Positions 1 to 9,042 of a stretch of DNA of 64,000 bases are shown piece by piece. This stretch comes from Marinomonas fungiae (lineage in GTDB: Bacteria; Pseudomonadota; Gammaproteobacteria; Pseudomonadales; Marinomonadaceae). Position 1 is the first letter of the stretch. Each line of letters begins with the position of its first letter. The notes under the pieces were generated by a model. That model did no database searches, had not been told where the DNA came from, and worked only from the letters and a program-made list of their open reading frames with translations. The translations under genes were made by a program, and so were the position numbers. The DNA is taken from contig NZ_LIQF01000009.1 in assembly GCF_001418205.1 (NCBI RefSeq), positions 82,565 through 146,564 on the forward strand, in the 5' to 3' direction.

Positions 1-527
1 TATTGTGAGGCCTCAGGGGATACTGGGATATAACCATTGGCTAAACTAAAAAAACTCGCGGTTTCCTCACCGGCCCAAAGCATATTAGAAAAAGCCATCG
101 GCAACTCACTGACTTTGATATTGGCGACTTCCGTCAGTTTGGTTCGCAATTCAGTATCCTGTATTTCACAACTGCGAATCGCGCGGATAATATCCAGCTC
201 ATAGACAAAGCGCTGGCTTGTCGCCATCACCCGCCCCAGTATACTATTGCGCTGTCCCGCTAATGCGCCGACATCACACCGTTGCAGCGACAAAAATTCT
301 AATAAGCCAACATCAAATTGACTCAGCTCCATTTGCCGCGCTCTTAAAGCCGGCAGCGACCGCCATGACACCTCCGAATCCAGCTCGATTTGCACGTGTT
401 CTGATCTGTTCAAGTCTTTTAAATACGACTCAAACATTGTCTGTGGAGCAAATTGGCCATCGCAACCAACCAGCAACATGCCCATAAGCACGACTATAAT
501 TGACTTTCGAGAGAGCAGTAACGTCAT
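1..527 (-). CDS. DUF3080 family lipoprotein, C-terminus beyond the left edge
   Basis: The minus frame is open from an ATG at 527 to the window edge (175 residues). It begins with a lipoprotein signal peptide: a short basic start (SRK), a hydrophobic stretch and a lipobox LLVGC, so the mature protein should start at Cys22 and be membrane anchored. The part after the signal (LLEFLSLQRCDVGALAGQRNSILGRVMATSQRFVYELD) has the pattern I associate with DUF3080, a family of unknown function in marine gammaproteobacteria. An AAGAG ribosome site lies about ten bases before the ATG. The start codon overlaps the start codon of the divergent thioesterase gene. The family call is from memory; the lipoprotein call is direct. 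Confidence 0.72.
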   Translation of the reverse strand, partial: MTLLLSRKSIIVVLMGMLLVGCDGQFAPQTMFESYLKDLNRSEHVQIELDSEVSWRSLPALRARQMELSQFDVGLLEFLSLQRCDVGALAGQRNSILGRVMATSQRFVYELDIIRAIRSCEIQDTELRTKLTEVANIKVSELPMAFSNMLWAGEETASFFSLANGYIPVSPEASQ

Positions 528-933
528 GATGAATACTCTTCTAATCCAAAAACGCGAAGAAATTTCCGAAACACGAGTCGCAAAAATGGTGTTTCCCAGT
601 ACGACTAACCACTATGACACCTTATTTGGCGGTGAAGCGCTAAAATGGATGGACGAAGTGGCTTACATCGCAGCAACTCGTTTTGCTCGTAAACAAGTGG
701 TTACGATTTCAACCGAACAAGTAGATTTTAAACGTCCCATTCCATCAGGCATCTTGGTTGAGTTAGTGGCCCGCGTCGTCAAAGTTGGCCGCACGTCCCT
801 TAAGGTCGAAGTGGACATCTTTTTAGAAGAGCTTTACAGCGATAAACGTGAAAAAGCCATCACTGGCGCGTTTAACTTTGTTGCCATCGATGAAAATAAA
901 AAGCCCACTCCTATTTTCGATGAAGACGAATAA
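526..933 (+). CDS. Acyl-CoA thioesterase, hotdog fold (YciA/BACH-like)
   Basis: A 135-residue single hotdog domain protein. Recognisable family features are the VFPSTTNHYDTLFGGEALKWMDEVAYIAA block, which holds the catalytic Asp/Asn loop and the hotdog helix, and the later KRPIPSGILVELVARVVKVGRTSLKVEV strands. Such enzymes hydrolyse acyl-CoA thioesters in the cytoplasm; the chain length preferred here cannot be read from sequence. The frame is open further upstream to 478, but homologous proteins begin close to the MMNTLLIQKREEISETRV segment and GAGAG lies 11 bases before the ATG at 526, so I use that start; 529 is equally possible. It is divergent from the lipoprotein gene. Confidence 0.86.
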   Translation: MMNTLLIQKREEISETRVAKMVFPSTTNHYDTLFGGEALKWMDEVAYIAATRFARKQVVTISTEQVDFKRPIPSGILVELVARVVKVGRTSLKVEVDIFLEELYSDKREKAITGAFNFVAIDENKKPTPIFDEDE

Positions 934-939
934 AACCTT

Positions 940-1479
940 TTAAAAACTGGAGTTGGGTTGCGCTAAGAACGCCAGCTCTTCTGCGCTCGACTCTCGACCT
1001 AAGATGGCATTGCGATGGGGGTAACGACCAAAGCGATCAATAATGGCTTTGTGTTGGCGTTCAAAGTCTAAGTTATTGGCGTTACCTAAATCTTCAAACA
1101 AGACTAGCGCCTGCTCATGAATCAGTTTGGATTCACTGTGCATAAAGGGCATATATAAAAAACTGCGCTCGGTTGGTTCTAACGCACGGTCGAAACCTTT
1201 ATTGATGGCAAATTGAGCCAACGCTAGTGCCAAGGAGTCACTCGCAAACGACTCGGGCTGATCGCGGAATAGGTTACGAGAGAACTGGTCTAGGACGATG
1301 ATTTCCGCCAAGCTGCCTTCTGCCGTTGAACGCCAGTCACACAGTTCTCCCGCCTTTGCCTGTTGATGCAGGCTCAAAAAGCGGCGTTCAATTTCTCGAT
1401 CAAACCCAGTGTCTTTTTGCCACCATTGCTCAGGTTTACTGTCCACAAACCAAAATTCTAATACCTCTTGATACATCAT
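940..1479 (-). CDS. DUF924 family protein
   Basis: A 179-residue soluble protein with the pattern of the DUF924 family: an N-terminal VLEFWF motif, a central EIIVLDQFSRNLFRD segment, and a C-terminal RFGRYPHRNAILGR segment. The family is helical and TPR-like, and its biochemical function is not established. It is convergent with the thioesterase gene, with only six bases between the stop codons. The start could be either Met of the MM pair at 1479 or 1476. No signal peptide or membrane segment is visible. Confidence 0.85.
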   Translation of the reverse strand: MMYQEVLEFWFVDSKPEQWWQKDTGFDREIERRFLSLHQQAKAGELCDWRSTAEGSLAEIIVLDQFSRNLFRDQPESFASDSLALALAQFAINKGFDRALEPTERSFLYMPFMHSESKLIHEQALVLFEDLGNANNLDFERQHKAIIDRFGRYPHRNAILGRESSAEELAFLAQPNSSF

Positions 1480-1562
1480 CTTCTACCACCCATCACTTCA
1501 TTTACTCTAAGTGTGAGCGAAACCATCCGAACGCGCCACATTCACATTATATTCGATCCTGA

Positions 1563-3008
1563 TTATTTCTCTGGCAGACGACGAGGTTGATCAATCGGCT
1601 CTAACACGATGTCCGAATGTAAAAACTCCGCTGCCGCGGCTGAGCCTTCCACTTTGACTGAGCTACGCTCAAGCATCGCGACTTCATAAGCATTCAATAC
1701 AGACTGGCGAATACCTGTCTCGCGCCATACCGATGCCGACCAACAGCCTTGGGTAATTTCCCTTGCCAAGGACAAGGCATCCAAGATAGCTTGGTTCGCT
1801 CCCTGCCCTTTAAAGGGTGTCATCGGGTGAGCTGCATCGCCAATCAAGGTGGCGCGCGGACTGTTAGCAAAATGTTCCGGTGTCAGTAACTCTCTATCGT
1901 AAACTGGGTAGCCAGATACTAGCTCGGCTGGCGTTGCCGCGAGAATTTCTGGAATCGGCGAATGCCAAGGCAAACGGCGGCAAGCTTCGGCTTTTAATGC
2001 TTCTGCCCCCTGTGCACTGAGCACCTTAGCGTCTTTTTCGTCCATGCGAAAACTCAACTGCCACATGATCGAATCTGCTTTGTAGGGCATCATGTAAATA
2101 CGTTCATTACCATTAGCCGTCTGAAATACGGTCGCACCGTCTAGTAAGTCCGACTGTAAGTTTCCGAGTTCAGACAGAGGGCAAATTCCTAACATCACCA
2201 TGCAATCCAAAGATCGTAAAGGTGTTGCCTGCTCACCAATGATCTGCTGACGCACGACACTGCGAATCCCATCCGCACCGACAATTAAATCCGCTTCGAC
2301 TTGTTTTACTTGCCCCTTAGCATTCAGGGTCAATTGCACTTTATCACCCGCTTCTTGATTGAAATCGAGCAACTGATGATCCCAATGCACTTGGTCGGCG
2401 CCACCAAGCTGTTGCATCATTTGCCATCGTAAGGACTGACGTGCAATGTGTATATTAGAGCGTTTGGGGATAGCGTTAGGCTTGCCTTCTAACCAACGGC
2501 GCATACCCCATTCGGCCACTACCTTACCTTCAGTGTTATGCACCATATGGCGGGTTGACACCACGCCCTCATCCAGCTGGGTTATACCTAGACCAGAGAT
2601 CGCACGACTGGCTTGTTGCAACGTCAAGCCATAGCCTTGTGAGCGAGCATCAAAGCTTGTATCACGTTCATACAAGGTAAAGGGAATACCGCGATGTTTG
2701 CAGGCTACAGCTAAGGCCATGCCACCAATCCCCGCACCGATAATCGCCACATGGGGCAAACGTTCGGTATCGACTGGCATCGGCTCCGAAGCACGAATTA
2801 CACCTTGACCGAAACAGTGTGCGCAGGCCTCCAAATGCCCTTTTGGTTTGACCGGCTCCTCCTGATTTGAGGCATCTTTAGCGAAGGCTTCCAACGCTTT
2901 TTGATATTCCATGCGCACTTTCTTACGCAAGCGGCGGCTACGCTTACCACGTCCTTGGCAGTCGGGACACATTACCCAAAACTGGGAGTCATTTACTGAG
3001 TTACTCAA
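1563..3008 (-). CDS. FAD-dependent monooxygenase with N-terminal CxxCxGxG zinc-finger-like segment
   Basis: The main part is a class A flavoprotein monooxygenase. It has a Rossmann dinucleotide motif (HVAIIGAGIGGMALAVACKHRG), the DG-type motif VGADGIRSVVRQ, and the GD motif ATLIGDAAHPMTPFKGQGAN. Ahead of it are about 90 residues with two CxxCxGxG motifs, CPDCQGRG and CAHCFGQG, separated by a basic segment (KRSRRLRKKVR). These are like the zinc-binding repeats of DnaJ. The substrate is unknown. The frame opens at 3086, but those extra residues look untranslated; I chose the TTG at 3008 (LSNSVNDSQFWVMCPDC), and an ATG at 2972 just before the first Cys is the other candidate. A soluble cytoplasmic protein is expected. 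Confidence 0.8.
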   Translation of the reverse strand: MSNSVNDSQFWVMCPDCQGRGKRSRRLRKKVRMEYQKALEAFAKDASNQEEPVKPKGHLEACAHCFGQGVIRASEPMPVDTERLPHVAIIGAGIGGMALAVACKHRGIPFTLYERDTSFDARSQGYGLTLQQASRAISGLGITQLDEGVVSTRHMVHNTEGKVVAEWGMRRWLEGKPNAIPKRSNIHIARQSLRWQMMQQLGGADQVHWDHQLLDFNQEAGDKVQLTLNAKGQVKQVEADLIVGADGIRSVVRQQIIGEQATPLRSLDCMVMLGICPLSELGNLQSDLLDGATVFQTANGNERIYMMPYKADSIMWQLSFRMDEKDAKVLSAQGAEALKAEACRRLPWHSPIPEILAATPAELVSGYPVYDRELLTPEHFANSPRATLIGDAAHPMTPFKGQGANQAILDALSLAREITQGCWSASVWRETGIRQSVLNAYEVAMLERSSVKVEGSAAAAEFLHSDIVLEPIDQPRRLPEK

Positions 3009-3341
3009 TTCTAATCGCCTGATAATAAAGAGATTCAATGGCACGAATAATAACGGATCTTGAAGCCTTTGTAAGAAAACTATCACCTAGTTGTTTGCCT
3101 GTATCATCAAGCATTGACACAGAACTAAATCTTGCACGGAGCGAATGACTGCATGAATACCCTGTTCTCTTCATGCCAGTCAGAGGTGATTACGCAAGAA
3201 TTGTCCAAGTTCTCATTGGCCATCGGCTTAATCACATCCCACAAGATCTCTCATGACAAATGTCAGCATTCCAGAATTGATAGCTCAGTACTCTATTAGT
3301 AATTCTTATTCAAAACGAACCGACAATCCCAAGGAGCGAGT

Positions 3342-4808
3342 ATGAAAGCGGGTGGAGTTAAGCTTGTCCCCGGTATGATATCGATGGCATTAACCCTAGG
3401 TATTTGGTTTGTGGTACCGATTCCAGAAGGCGTGTCGGCCAACGCATGGCATTTACTGGCACTGTTTGTCGGCACCATCGCTGCCATTATTGGTAAGGTC
3501 ATGCCAATCGGTGCTATTGCAGTCTTAGCCATCACTTTGGTGGCATTAACGGGTGTGACCAATGATTCTCCGTCTGGCGCGATAAAAGATGCCTTAAGTG
3601 GCTTTTCTAACTCGCTGATTTGGCTAATTGGTATCGCCATCATCATTTCCCGTGGCCTCTCAAAAACCGGCCTTGGCAATCGGGTCGGTTATTATTTTAT
3701 TTCCCTGTTTGGTAAGAAAACCGTCGGGATTGGGTATGCACTGTCGATCTCGGAATTGATTATTGCCCCCGTGACGCCGAGCAATACGGCCCGAGGTGGC
3801 GGTGTGATTCATCCGATTATGAAATCCATCGCCAGCAGTTTTGGCTCCCATCCAGAAGATGGCACCTCTCGCAAAATCGGTCATTATCTTGCGTTGGTAA
3901 ATTATCATATCAACCCCATTACCTCGGCCATGTTTATCACCGCAACTGCGCCCAACCCACTGATAGTGCAGTTTATTGCCGATGCAACAGGCGCTGACAT
4001 CCACATTACTTGGGGCATGTGGGCCTTGGCTGCACTGTTACCAGGCTTAGTGTGTATCGCATTGGTTCCACTGGTGGTATATCTCGTTTATCCGCCGGAA
4101 ATCAAAAACACTCCGGATGCTAAGGTATTTGCCAAAGCTAAGCTTGCTGACATGGGTCCTATGTCGTTCGACGAAAAAATCATGGTGTTTGTGTTTGCCC
4201 TACTACTGCTGCTTTGGGCTGGCCTTCCAGCGATGCTGCTGGGTTCTGGCTTTGCGGTAAATACCACCGCCGTGGCATTTCTTGGCTTATCGATTCTACT
4301 GATCACTGGGGTGTTGAGCTGGGAAGATGTGCTAAAAGAGAAGTCTGCTTGGGACACGGTCATTTGGTTCTCGGCTCTGGTGATGATGGCGACCTTCCTT
4401 AATAAGCTCGGTTTAGTCGCTTGGTTCTCTTCTGTGGTGGAAGGCAATATTGCTCAGCTCGGTTTTGATTGGCCGATTTCAGTGCTGATTTTGGTGGCGA
4501 TTTACTTCTATGCCCATTACTTCTTTGCCAGCACCACTGCCCACATTACGGCGATGTTCGCTGCATTTTATGCGGCGGGCTTAGCATTAGGTGCTCCACC
4601 TTTGTACCTTGGTTTGCTGCTCGCGGGCGCCTCCTCTTTGATGATGTCTTTGACCCACTATGCCACCGGCACCTCACCGATTATTTTTGGCTCAGGCTAT
4701 GTCTCCATGGAAAACTGGTGGCAAATGGGCTTTATCATGAGTGTTGTGAACTTAGCGGTTTGGGGCATTGTTGGTGGTTTATGGTGGAAAGTGCTGGGAT
4801 TTTGGTAA
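3342..4808 (+). CDS. DASS (SLC13) family anion/dicarboxylate transporter
   Basis: A 488-residue integral membrane protein with about 12 hydrophobic segments. It resembles the CitT/TtdT/YbhI branch of the divalent anion:sodium symporter family. Typical features are the ISELIIAPVTPSNTARGGGVIHPI hairpin with its SNT motif and the later FFASTTAHITAMFAAF and THYATGTSPIIFGSGY motifs, the two inverted-repeat substrate loops. It probably moves di- or tricarboxylates across the inner membrane; substrate and coupling ion cannot be assigned. A good ribosome site (AAGGAG) precedes the ATG. It stands alone, followed by a terminator at 4914. Confidence 0.85.
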   Translation: MKAGGVKLVPGMISMALTLGIWFVVPIPEGVSANAWHLLALFVGTIAAIIGKVMPIGAIAVLAITLVALTGVTNDSPSGAIKDALSGFSNSLIWLIGIAIIISRGLSKTGLGNRVGYYFISLFGKKTVGIGYALSISELIIAPVTPSNTARGGGVIHPIMKSIASSFGSHPEDGTSRKIGHYLALVNYHINPITSAMFITATAPNPLIVQFIADATGADIHITWGMWALAALLPGLVCIALVPLVVYLVYPPEIKNTPDAKVFAKAKLADMGPMSFDEKIMVFVFALLLLLWAGLPAMLLGSGFAVNTTAVAFLGLSILLITGVLSWEDVLKEKSAWDTVIWFSALVMMATFLNKLGLVAWFSSVVEGNIAQLGFDWPISVLILVAIYFYAHYFFASTTAHITAMFAAFYAAGLALGAPPLYLGLLLAGASSLMMSLTHYATGTSPIIFGSGYVSMENWWQMGFIMSVVNLAVWGIVGGLWWKVLGFW

Positions 4809-4913
4809 ACCAAAACCAAGCTTTATTTAGTAACGCTTTTAGAAAAGATAAAGCCCTAAACTGATCTAACTAGAAGCAATTGTACGTAAGCCAATGACAT
4901 CAAACTGCTATAC

Positions 4914-4945
4914 AAAAGCTGCCTCTTTGAGACAGCTTTTCTTTT
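4914..4945 (+). terminator. Rho-independent terminator after the DASS transporter
   Basis: Inverted repeat AAAAGCTGCCTC / GAGACAGCTTTT with a three-base loop and one mismatch, followed by CTTTT. It lies in the 233-base gap between the transporter and the next gene; nothing else is recognisable in that gap. Confidence 0.7.
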
Positions 4946-5041
4946 GGCTAAAAGATCTTCACTTTTGTTGCTACAAATAGACTAGTGAGCCACGTAGAAT
5001 AGCGGCCAAACTTTGAACCTTTTACTGAATAAGCGAAGCTC

Positions 5042-6532
5042 ATGACTCAAACACTTACCGGTGCAACCGCTGACACCTTAAGCACACCTAAGATCGCCGT
5101 GGTTGGCGCAGGTGTCGCGGGTTCAACCATTGCGTTACGGTTAGCGGAACTAGGCATCGACACCACACTAATTGAACGTGGACCGAGCTTAGTTAATGGC
5201 CCGCCGTTCTGCCACTTGCACGCAGGCGGCAACCTGTATCGTGAAATTTCCGATCAACAATGTTTGACGCTGTTACAGCAGTCCATTGATACGGTAAAGG
5301 TGTATCCGCAAAGCATTAATATTCGTCCAACCCTATTAGCAGTCCCTAAGTCTGATCGTAGCGAGCCACAGGATTTATTAACACGCTTAGAAAAACTGCG
5401 CGCGCATTACCAAGCCTTAGTGGATCAAGACGCCAGCAATGAAGTATTGGGCAAACCGGCGGATTACTTTCGTTTCTACGAGCGCAGTGAGATCGAATTT
5501 TTAGCACAACGGGAACTTCCGGAGCACGCACAATGCGATGAGGATTGGCTGGTCGCATTTGCCAAGCAAACCAATCTCGACACACTCAAATTCCCGCTCG
5601 TAATGGTGCAAGAATACGGTTTGTCCGCGTTTCGTTGGGCGGCCATCGCCAACCTTGCTATTGAACGCTTAGACGCCTGTCAGCTAAAAACCAACACCAG
5701 TGTGGTGGATATTCGACCTTGTGCCAGTAGTAAGCGTTGGCAAGTCTGTACCCAGCCTACTGCTACTACAGATAGCAACACGCTTGAAGTGGCCGAATAC
5801 GATTACGTGGTCAACGCCTGTGGTTTTAAGAGTGGTGAGCTGGACGATATGGTCGAAGCCAAGCGCCAGCGAATGGTGGAGTTTAAAGCGTCGTTCGTCA
5901 CCTATTGGCCGGAATGCCAAGGATTGTGGCCCGAAGTGGTGTTTCATGGCGAGCGTGGCACACCGCAAGGCATGGCGCAACTAACGCCCTACCCTGGCGG
6001 TTACTTTCAGCTGCATGGCATGACTCAAGCCATTACTCTATTCAAAGATGGCTTAGTGACCAGTTGTGAACAAAGCTCTCAGCCGAAGCTTGCCCCACAC
6101 TTCCTGCAGAAGATAGATGGTGAGTGGCCAGAGCAACTGGTGCATGAACGTACCGAAGGTAATATTGCGCACATCGCGCAATTTATTCCCAACTTTATCA
6201 CCGCAAAAACTGCGTCCAAGCCATTGTTTGGGGCGCAACAAATCCCAGGAGAAGACCCAGATCTACGTGCGGCGGACGTCTCTTTTGGTCGACAAGGTTA
6301 TGCTCGCGCGGAAATCGTCAAAGCGTCTTCAGCACTGGCGACCGCGGACGCCATTCTAAAAGACTTGCTCGATTCAGGCATCGTGCAATCGCAGCTGGCT
6401 AAGCAGCATTTGCATGATCACTATTTCCCCGTAACACAACAATGTCAAAGCGAAGAAGTCACAGCACAAGCAGAACAATTCGCCCGAGATCGTCAATACC
6501 CAGATGCGTTAGCACGCGTATTTCAAGACTAA
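5042..6532 (+). CDS. FAD-dependent oxidoreductase, DAO-like
   Basis: A 496-residue flavoprotein. An N-terminal Rossmann motif (KIAVVGAGVAGSTIALRLAELGIDTTLIERG) binds FAD, and a YDYVVNACGFKSG segment is the second FAD-contact strand of the D-amino-acid-oxidase superfamily. The segment GPPFCHLHAGGNLYREI sits where malate:quinone oxidoreductases have their conserved NAGTGHSA loop, which suggests a distant relation, but the sequence is not Mqo (a real mqo lies at 19631). Substrate and electron acceptor are unknown. There is no signal peptide; the first 15 residues are a Thr-rich tail. It is a single-gene unit closed by the terminator at 6537. Confidence 0.7.
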   Translation: MTQTLTGATADTLSTPKIAVVGAGVAGSTIALRLAELGIDTTLIERGPSLVNGPPFCHLHAGGNLYREISDQQCLTLLQQSIDTVKVYPQSINIRPTLLAVPKSDRSEPQDLLTRLEKLRAHYQALVDQDASNEVLGKPADYFRFYERSEIEFLAQRELPEHAQCDEDWLVAFAKQTNLDTLKFPLVMVQEYGLSAFRWAAIANLAIERLDACQLKTNTSVVDIRPCASSKRWQVCTQPTATTDSNTLEVAEYDYVVNACGFKSGELDDMVEAKRQRMVEFKASFVTYWPECQGLWPEVVFHGERGTPQGMAQLTPYPGGYFQLHGMTQAITLFKDGLVTSCEQSSQPKLAPHFLQKIDGEWPEQLVHERTEGNIAHIAQFIPNFITAKTASKPLFGAQQIPGEDPDLRAADVSFGRQGYARAEIVKASSALATADAILKDLLDSGIVQSQLAKQHLHDHYFPVTQQCQSEEVTAQAEQFARDRQYPDALARVFQD

Positions 6533-6536
6533 ATAG

Positions 6537-6571
6537 AAAAGGCTTGGTGATCAAATCGCCAAGCCTTTTTT
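6537..6571 (+). terminator. Rho-independent terminator
   Basis: Stem AAAAGGCTTGG / CCAAGCCTTTT around an 11-base loop, followed by a T run. It closes the FAD oxidoreductase gene. Confidence 0.88.
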
Positions 6572-6577
6572 AGTCTT

Positions 6578-6593
6578 AGGGGTCTGACCCTTT
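6578..6593. repeat. Single REP-like palindrome
   Basis: AGGGGTCTGACCCTTT is one half-unit of the palindrome that is paired at 7328, 34262 and 34483. It lies between the terminator and the 3' end of gph. Confidence 0.6.
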
Positions 6594-6603
6594 ACTATTT
6601 GGG

Positions 6604-7299
6604 TTACGCTAGCGTTTTCAGATCGTCTAGAACGCTAAGTAGCTCGTTGAAGTGGTCGAACAAATAGTTTGGCTCATAAATGCCTAGATCTTCATCGTAG
6701 TTGTAGCCGTAACTGACACCAATACTGTCCATTTTGGCCGCTTTCGCAGCTAAAATGTCATTTTTTGAATCGCCAATCATGACACAGTCAGCGATCTCGG
6801 CATTCATCATGGCACAAGCAGTGAACAACGGCAGTGGATTCGGCTTACGCTCCGGTAACGAATCGCCCCCTAGGGAAAATTCGAACACGCCTGACAAGCC
6901 TAACCCCTCAAGCATAGGCTCAATAAACTTCTCAGGCTTGTTGGTAATAATCGCCAGACGATAGCCGCGCTCTTTAAGCGCTAACAAGGTTTCCTTAACC
7001 TCTGGGTACAGCACCGTTTGCTTACAAACCCCTGCAGCATAAAACTCTAAGAACGCCGCTAATGCTTGATCCACCAACGCTTGAGGCAAATTAGGGTCGA
7101 TTTCTTTTGAGCCACTTAGTCCACGGGAAATCAGTGCCAACGCACCATTACCAACCCAGTTACGCACCGTTGCTTCTGGAAACGGTTCACGGCCTAAATG
7201 TTCTAAGGTTTGGTTAACGGCAGCAGCCAAATCCGGCGCACTGTCAACCAGTGTGCCATCCAAATCAAATAGCAATACGCGCTTATCTTCTAATCTCAC
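6604..7299 (-). CDS. gph: Phosphoglycolate phosphatase
   Basis: A 231-residue HAD-superfamily hydrolase, the normal length of Gph, which dephosphorylates 2-phosphoglycolate formed during DNA repair. Motif I is LFDLDGTLVDSAPD with the two catalytic aspartates, followed by the cap domain with VGNGALALISRGL. Motif II is IITNKPEKF and motif III/IV is KPNPLPLF...MIGDSKNDILAAKAA. Close HAD paralogues acting on other small phosphates cannot be fully excluded. It is flanked by REP-like repeats on both sides and has no operon partner. Confidence 0.86.
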   Translation of the reverse strand: MRLEDKRVLLFDLDGTLVDSAPDLAAAVNQTLEHLGREPFPEATVRNWVGNGALALISRGLSGSKEIDPNLPQALVDQALAAFLEFYAAGVCKQTVLYPEVKETLLALKERGYRLAIITNKPEKFIEPMLEGLGLSGVFEFSLGGDSLPERKPNPLPLFTACAMMNAEIADCVMIGDSKNDILAAKAAKMDSIGVSYGYNYDEDLGIYEPNYLFDHFNELLSVLDDLKTLA

Positions 7300-7327
7300 G
7301 GTTCACTTCTCTCGATCTTTTACACTC

Positions 7328-7395
7328 AGGGGTCAGATCCCTTTTCTAGAAATGCTTTAAATTTTTCTAGCCATCACTAAAGGGATCTGACCCCT
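7328..7395. repeat. REPIN-like paired palindrome, copy C
   Basis: Two 17-base arms, AGGGGTCAGATCCCTTT at 7328-7344 and its exact reverse complement at 7379-7395, are separated by 34 bases. Each arm is itself partly palindromic (AGGG...CCCT). The same arms occur at 34262-34338 and 34483-34559, and a single one lies at 6578. This is the layout of REPINs, pairs of inverted REP sequences mobilised by a REP-associated tyrosine transposase; no such transposase is in the window. Confidence 0.75.
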
Positions 7396-7454
7396 TCTAT
7401 ATGTGGCATATTCTTAGCTTGGAATGCAGATCAACTATACTATTGGTTCGTTGC

Positions 7455-9032
7455 TTAAGACCATGTATTAAGGGCGCACTTTAGCTGCGCTAAACTGATC
7501 GGCTTACCAATAAAATCGCACATGCCTACGTCTAAACAGCTTTTTTAGTCTTCTTCCAATACATTTGCCGTGAGCGCGATAATGGGCACCTCACGATAGT
7601 TGTCCATCTGTTTGATCTCAATAGTGGCTTGAAGCCCATCTTTAATGGGCATTTGCATATCCATAAAGATGAGGTCAAAGTGCCCTGCTTTGCACAAGGT
7701 AATGGCTTGCTCACCATTTTCTGCGACGGTGATGACCCCAACACCTAGCTGGTTAAGAAATCCGCTAAGCACAAGTTGATTGGTCTTATTATCCTCGGCG
7801 ATCAATACTGATACATGCGAATAATCAACCCGCTCAGGCCCATTACCTAGAGTCCGTATGGGTGTCGCAGGCTGTTCGACAACGCATTCATTCGTCTCAA
7901 TAGCAAAAAAGAACTTCGATCCTTTTGCAATTTCGCTTTCTACTTTGAGCTCAGATCCCATCAGGGTGAGTAACTTGCTGGCGATGGTCAACCCAAGCCC
8001 TGTTCCACCAAATTTTCTCGTAATAGACGTGTCTGCTTGTGAAAACGCTTCAAACAGTTTTTCGACATTTTCTTGCTGGATGCCCATCCCTGTATCCGTG
8101 ACACTGAACACAATACTAACCCTTTCAGCCAGTCCTTTAGTGACCTGTGCAGCCAGCGTGACTTCGCCTTGATCAGTGAACTTTATTGCATTGCCGAGCA
8201 AATTAATCAGTACTTGCTTGATTCTTGTCTCATCCCCCATGAAGACAAGATCTCCCCTATCAAACTGGCTTTGAGTCGATAAGATAACCCCTTTAGAAAC
8301 AGCCACCCCCTTAAATAACAGCTCAAGTTCTTTCAATAACTTACTCAACACTATTGGGTGATTTTCTAACTCAACTTTATCGGCTTCGATCTTACTTAAG
8401 TCCAAAATATCATTAATAATGACCAGCAAGCTTTGCCCAGATGAGAGGATAATATCGAGCATTTCCTGTTGTGTTTCATCTAAATCCGTATTCGATAACT
8501 GTGCCGCCATGCCTAATATGCCGTTCATTGGCGTACGAATCTCATGACTCATATTCGCCAAGAACTCCGACTTTACTTTAGACGTGCGCTCAGCCGCTTG
8601 CGCTTGTTCACTTAAGCGAGAATTTTCTTCCTCACGTTGCTTGAGTACGGCAACAGACATTTGCAGAGCGGCAGAACGAAGCAGCTCATCGCTACTTTCA
8701 CACATGGAAGGATGCACTTGAGACACGATGCTCGTACTACGTGCCATGCGAACAATATTCCCTGAGGCACTGACCTCTTGTTCGACGACAACTGTTTGCC
8801 GGTTATTAATGTACTCTAAAGTATTGACGCTACCAGCACGGTCTACCCATGATAAGTCCAGTGCACGCTCAGGTAGCAAACAGGCGTCATAAATGTCTCT
8901 GACACTCATACCAACGGCTAGAATCGGTGCCGCATCGGCAAACTCATCGGCAAAGCCTTCAGACCAGTCGAGCAAACGCTTTTGAGCATCGAACACGGCA
9001 AAACTACGGCTGAAGGATCGCTGTTTATCCAT
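7455..9032 (-). pseudogene. Hybrid histidine kinase truncated in its receiver domain by an in-frame TAA
   Basis: The open part is 9032-7545 (495 residues). It has a PAS-like N-terminus (about 1-110), a coiled linker, a HisKA domain with phospho-acceptor His163 ([10 protein letters not shown]), and an HATPase domain with N box ([11 protein letters not shown]), DTGMGI and GGTGLGL. A receiver domain follows with acidic pocket AEDN, phospho-acceptor Asp458 and switch Thr488. Translation stops at TAA (7547-7545) just after [10 protein letters not shown]. The same frame then continues for 29 codons (KSCLDVGMCDFIGKPISLAQ and on) to a second stop at 7457-7455, restoring the conserved receiver Lys in GKP. 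So the receiver lacks its last helix and active-site Lys unless the stop is read through. The kinase part looks intact. The ligand is unknown. Confidence 0.85.
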
Positions 9033-9042
9033 GAAACATTCC

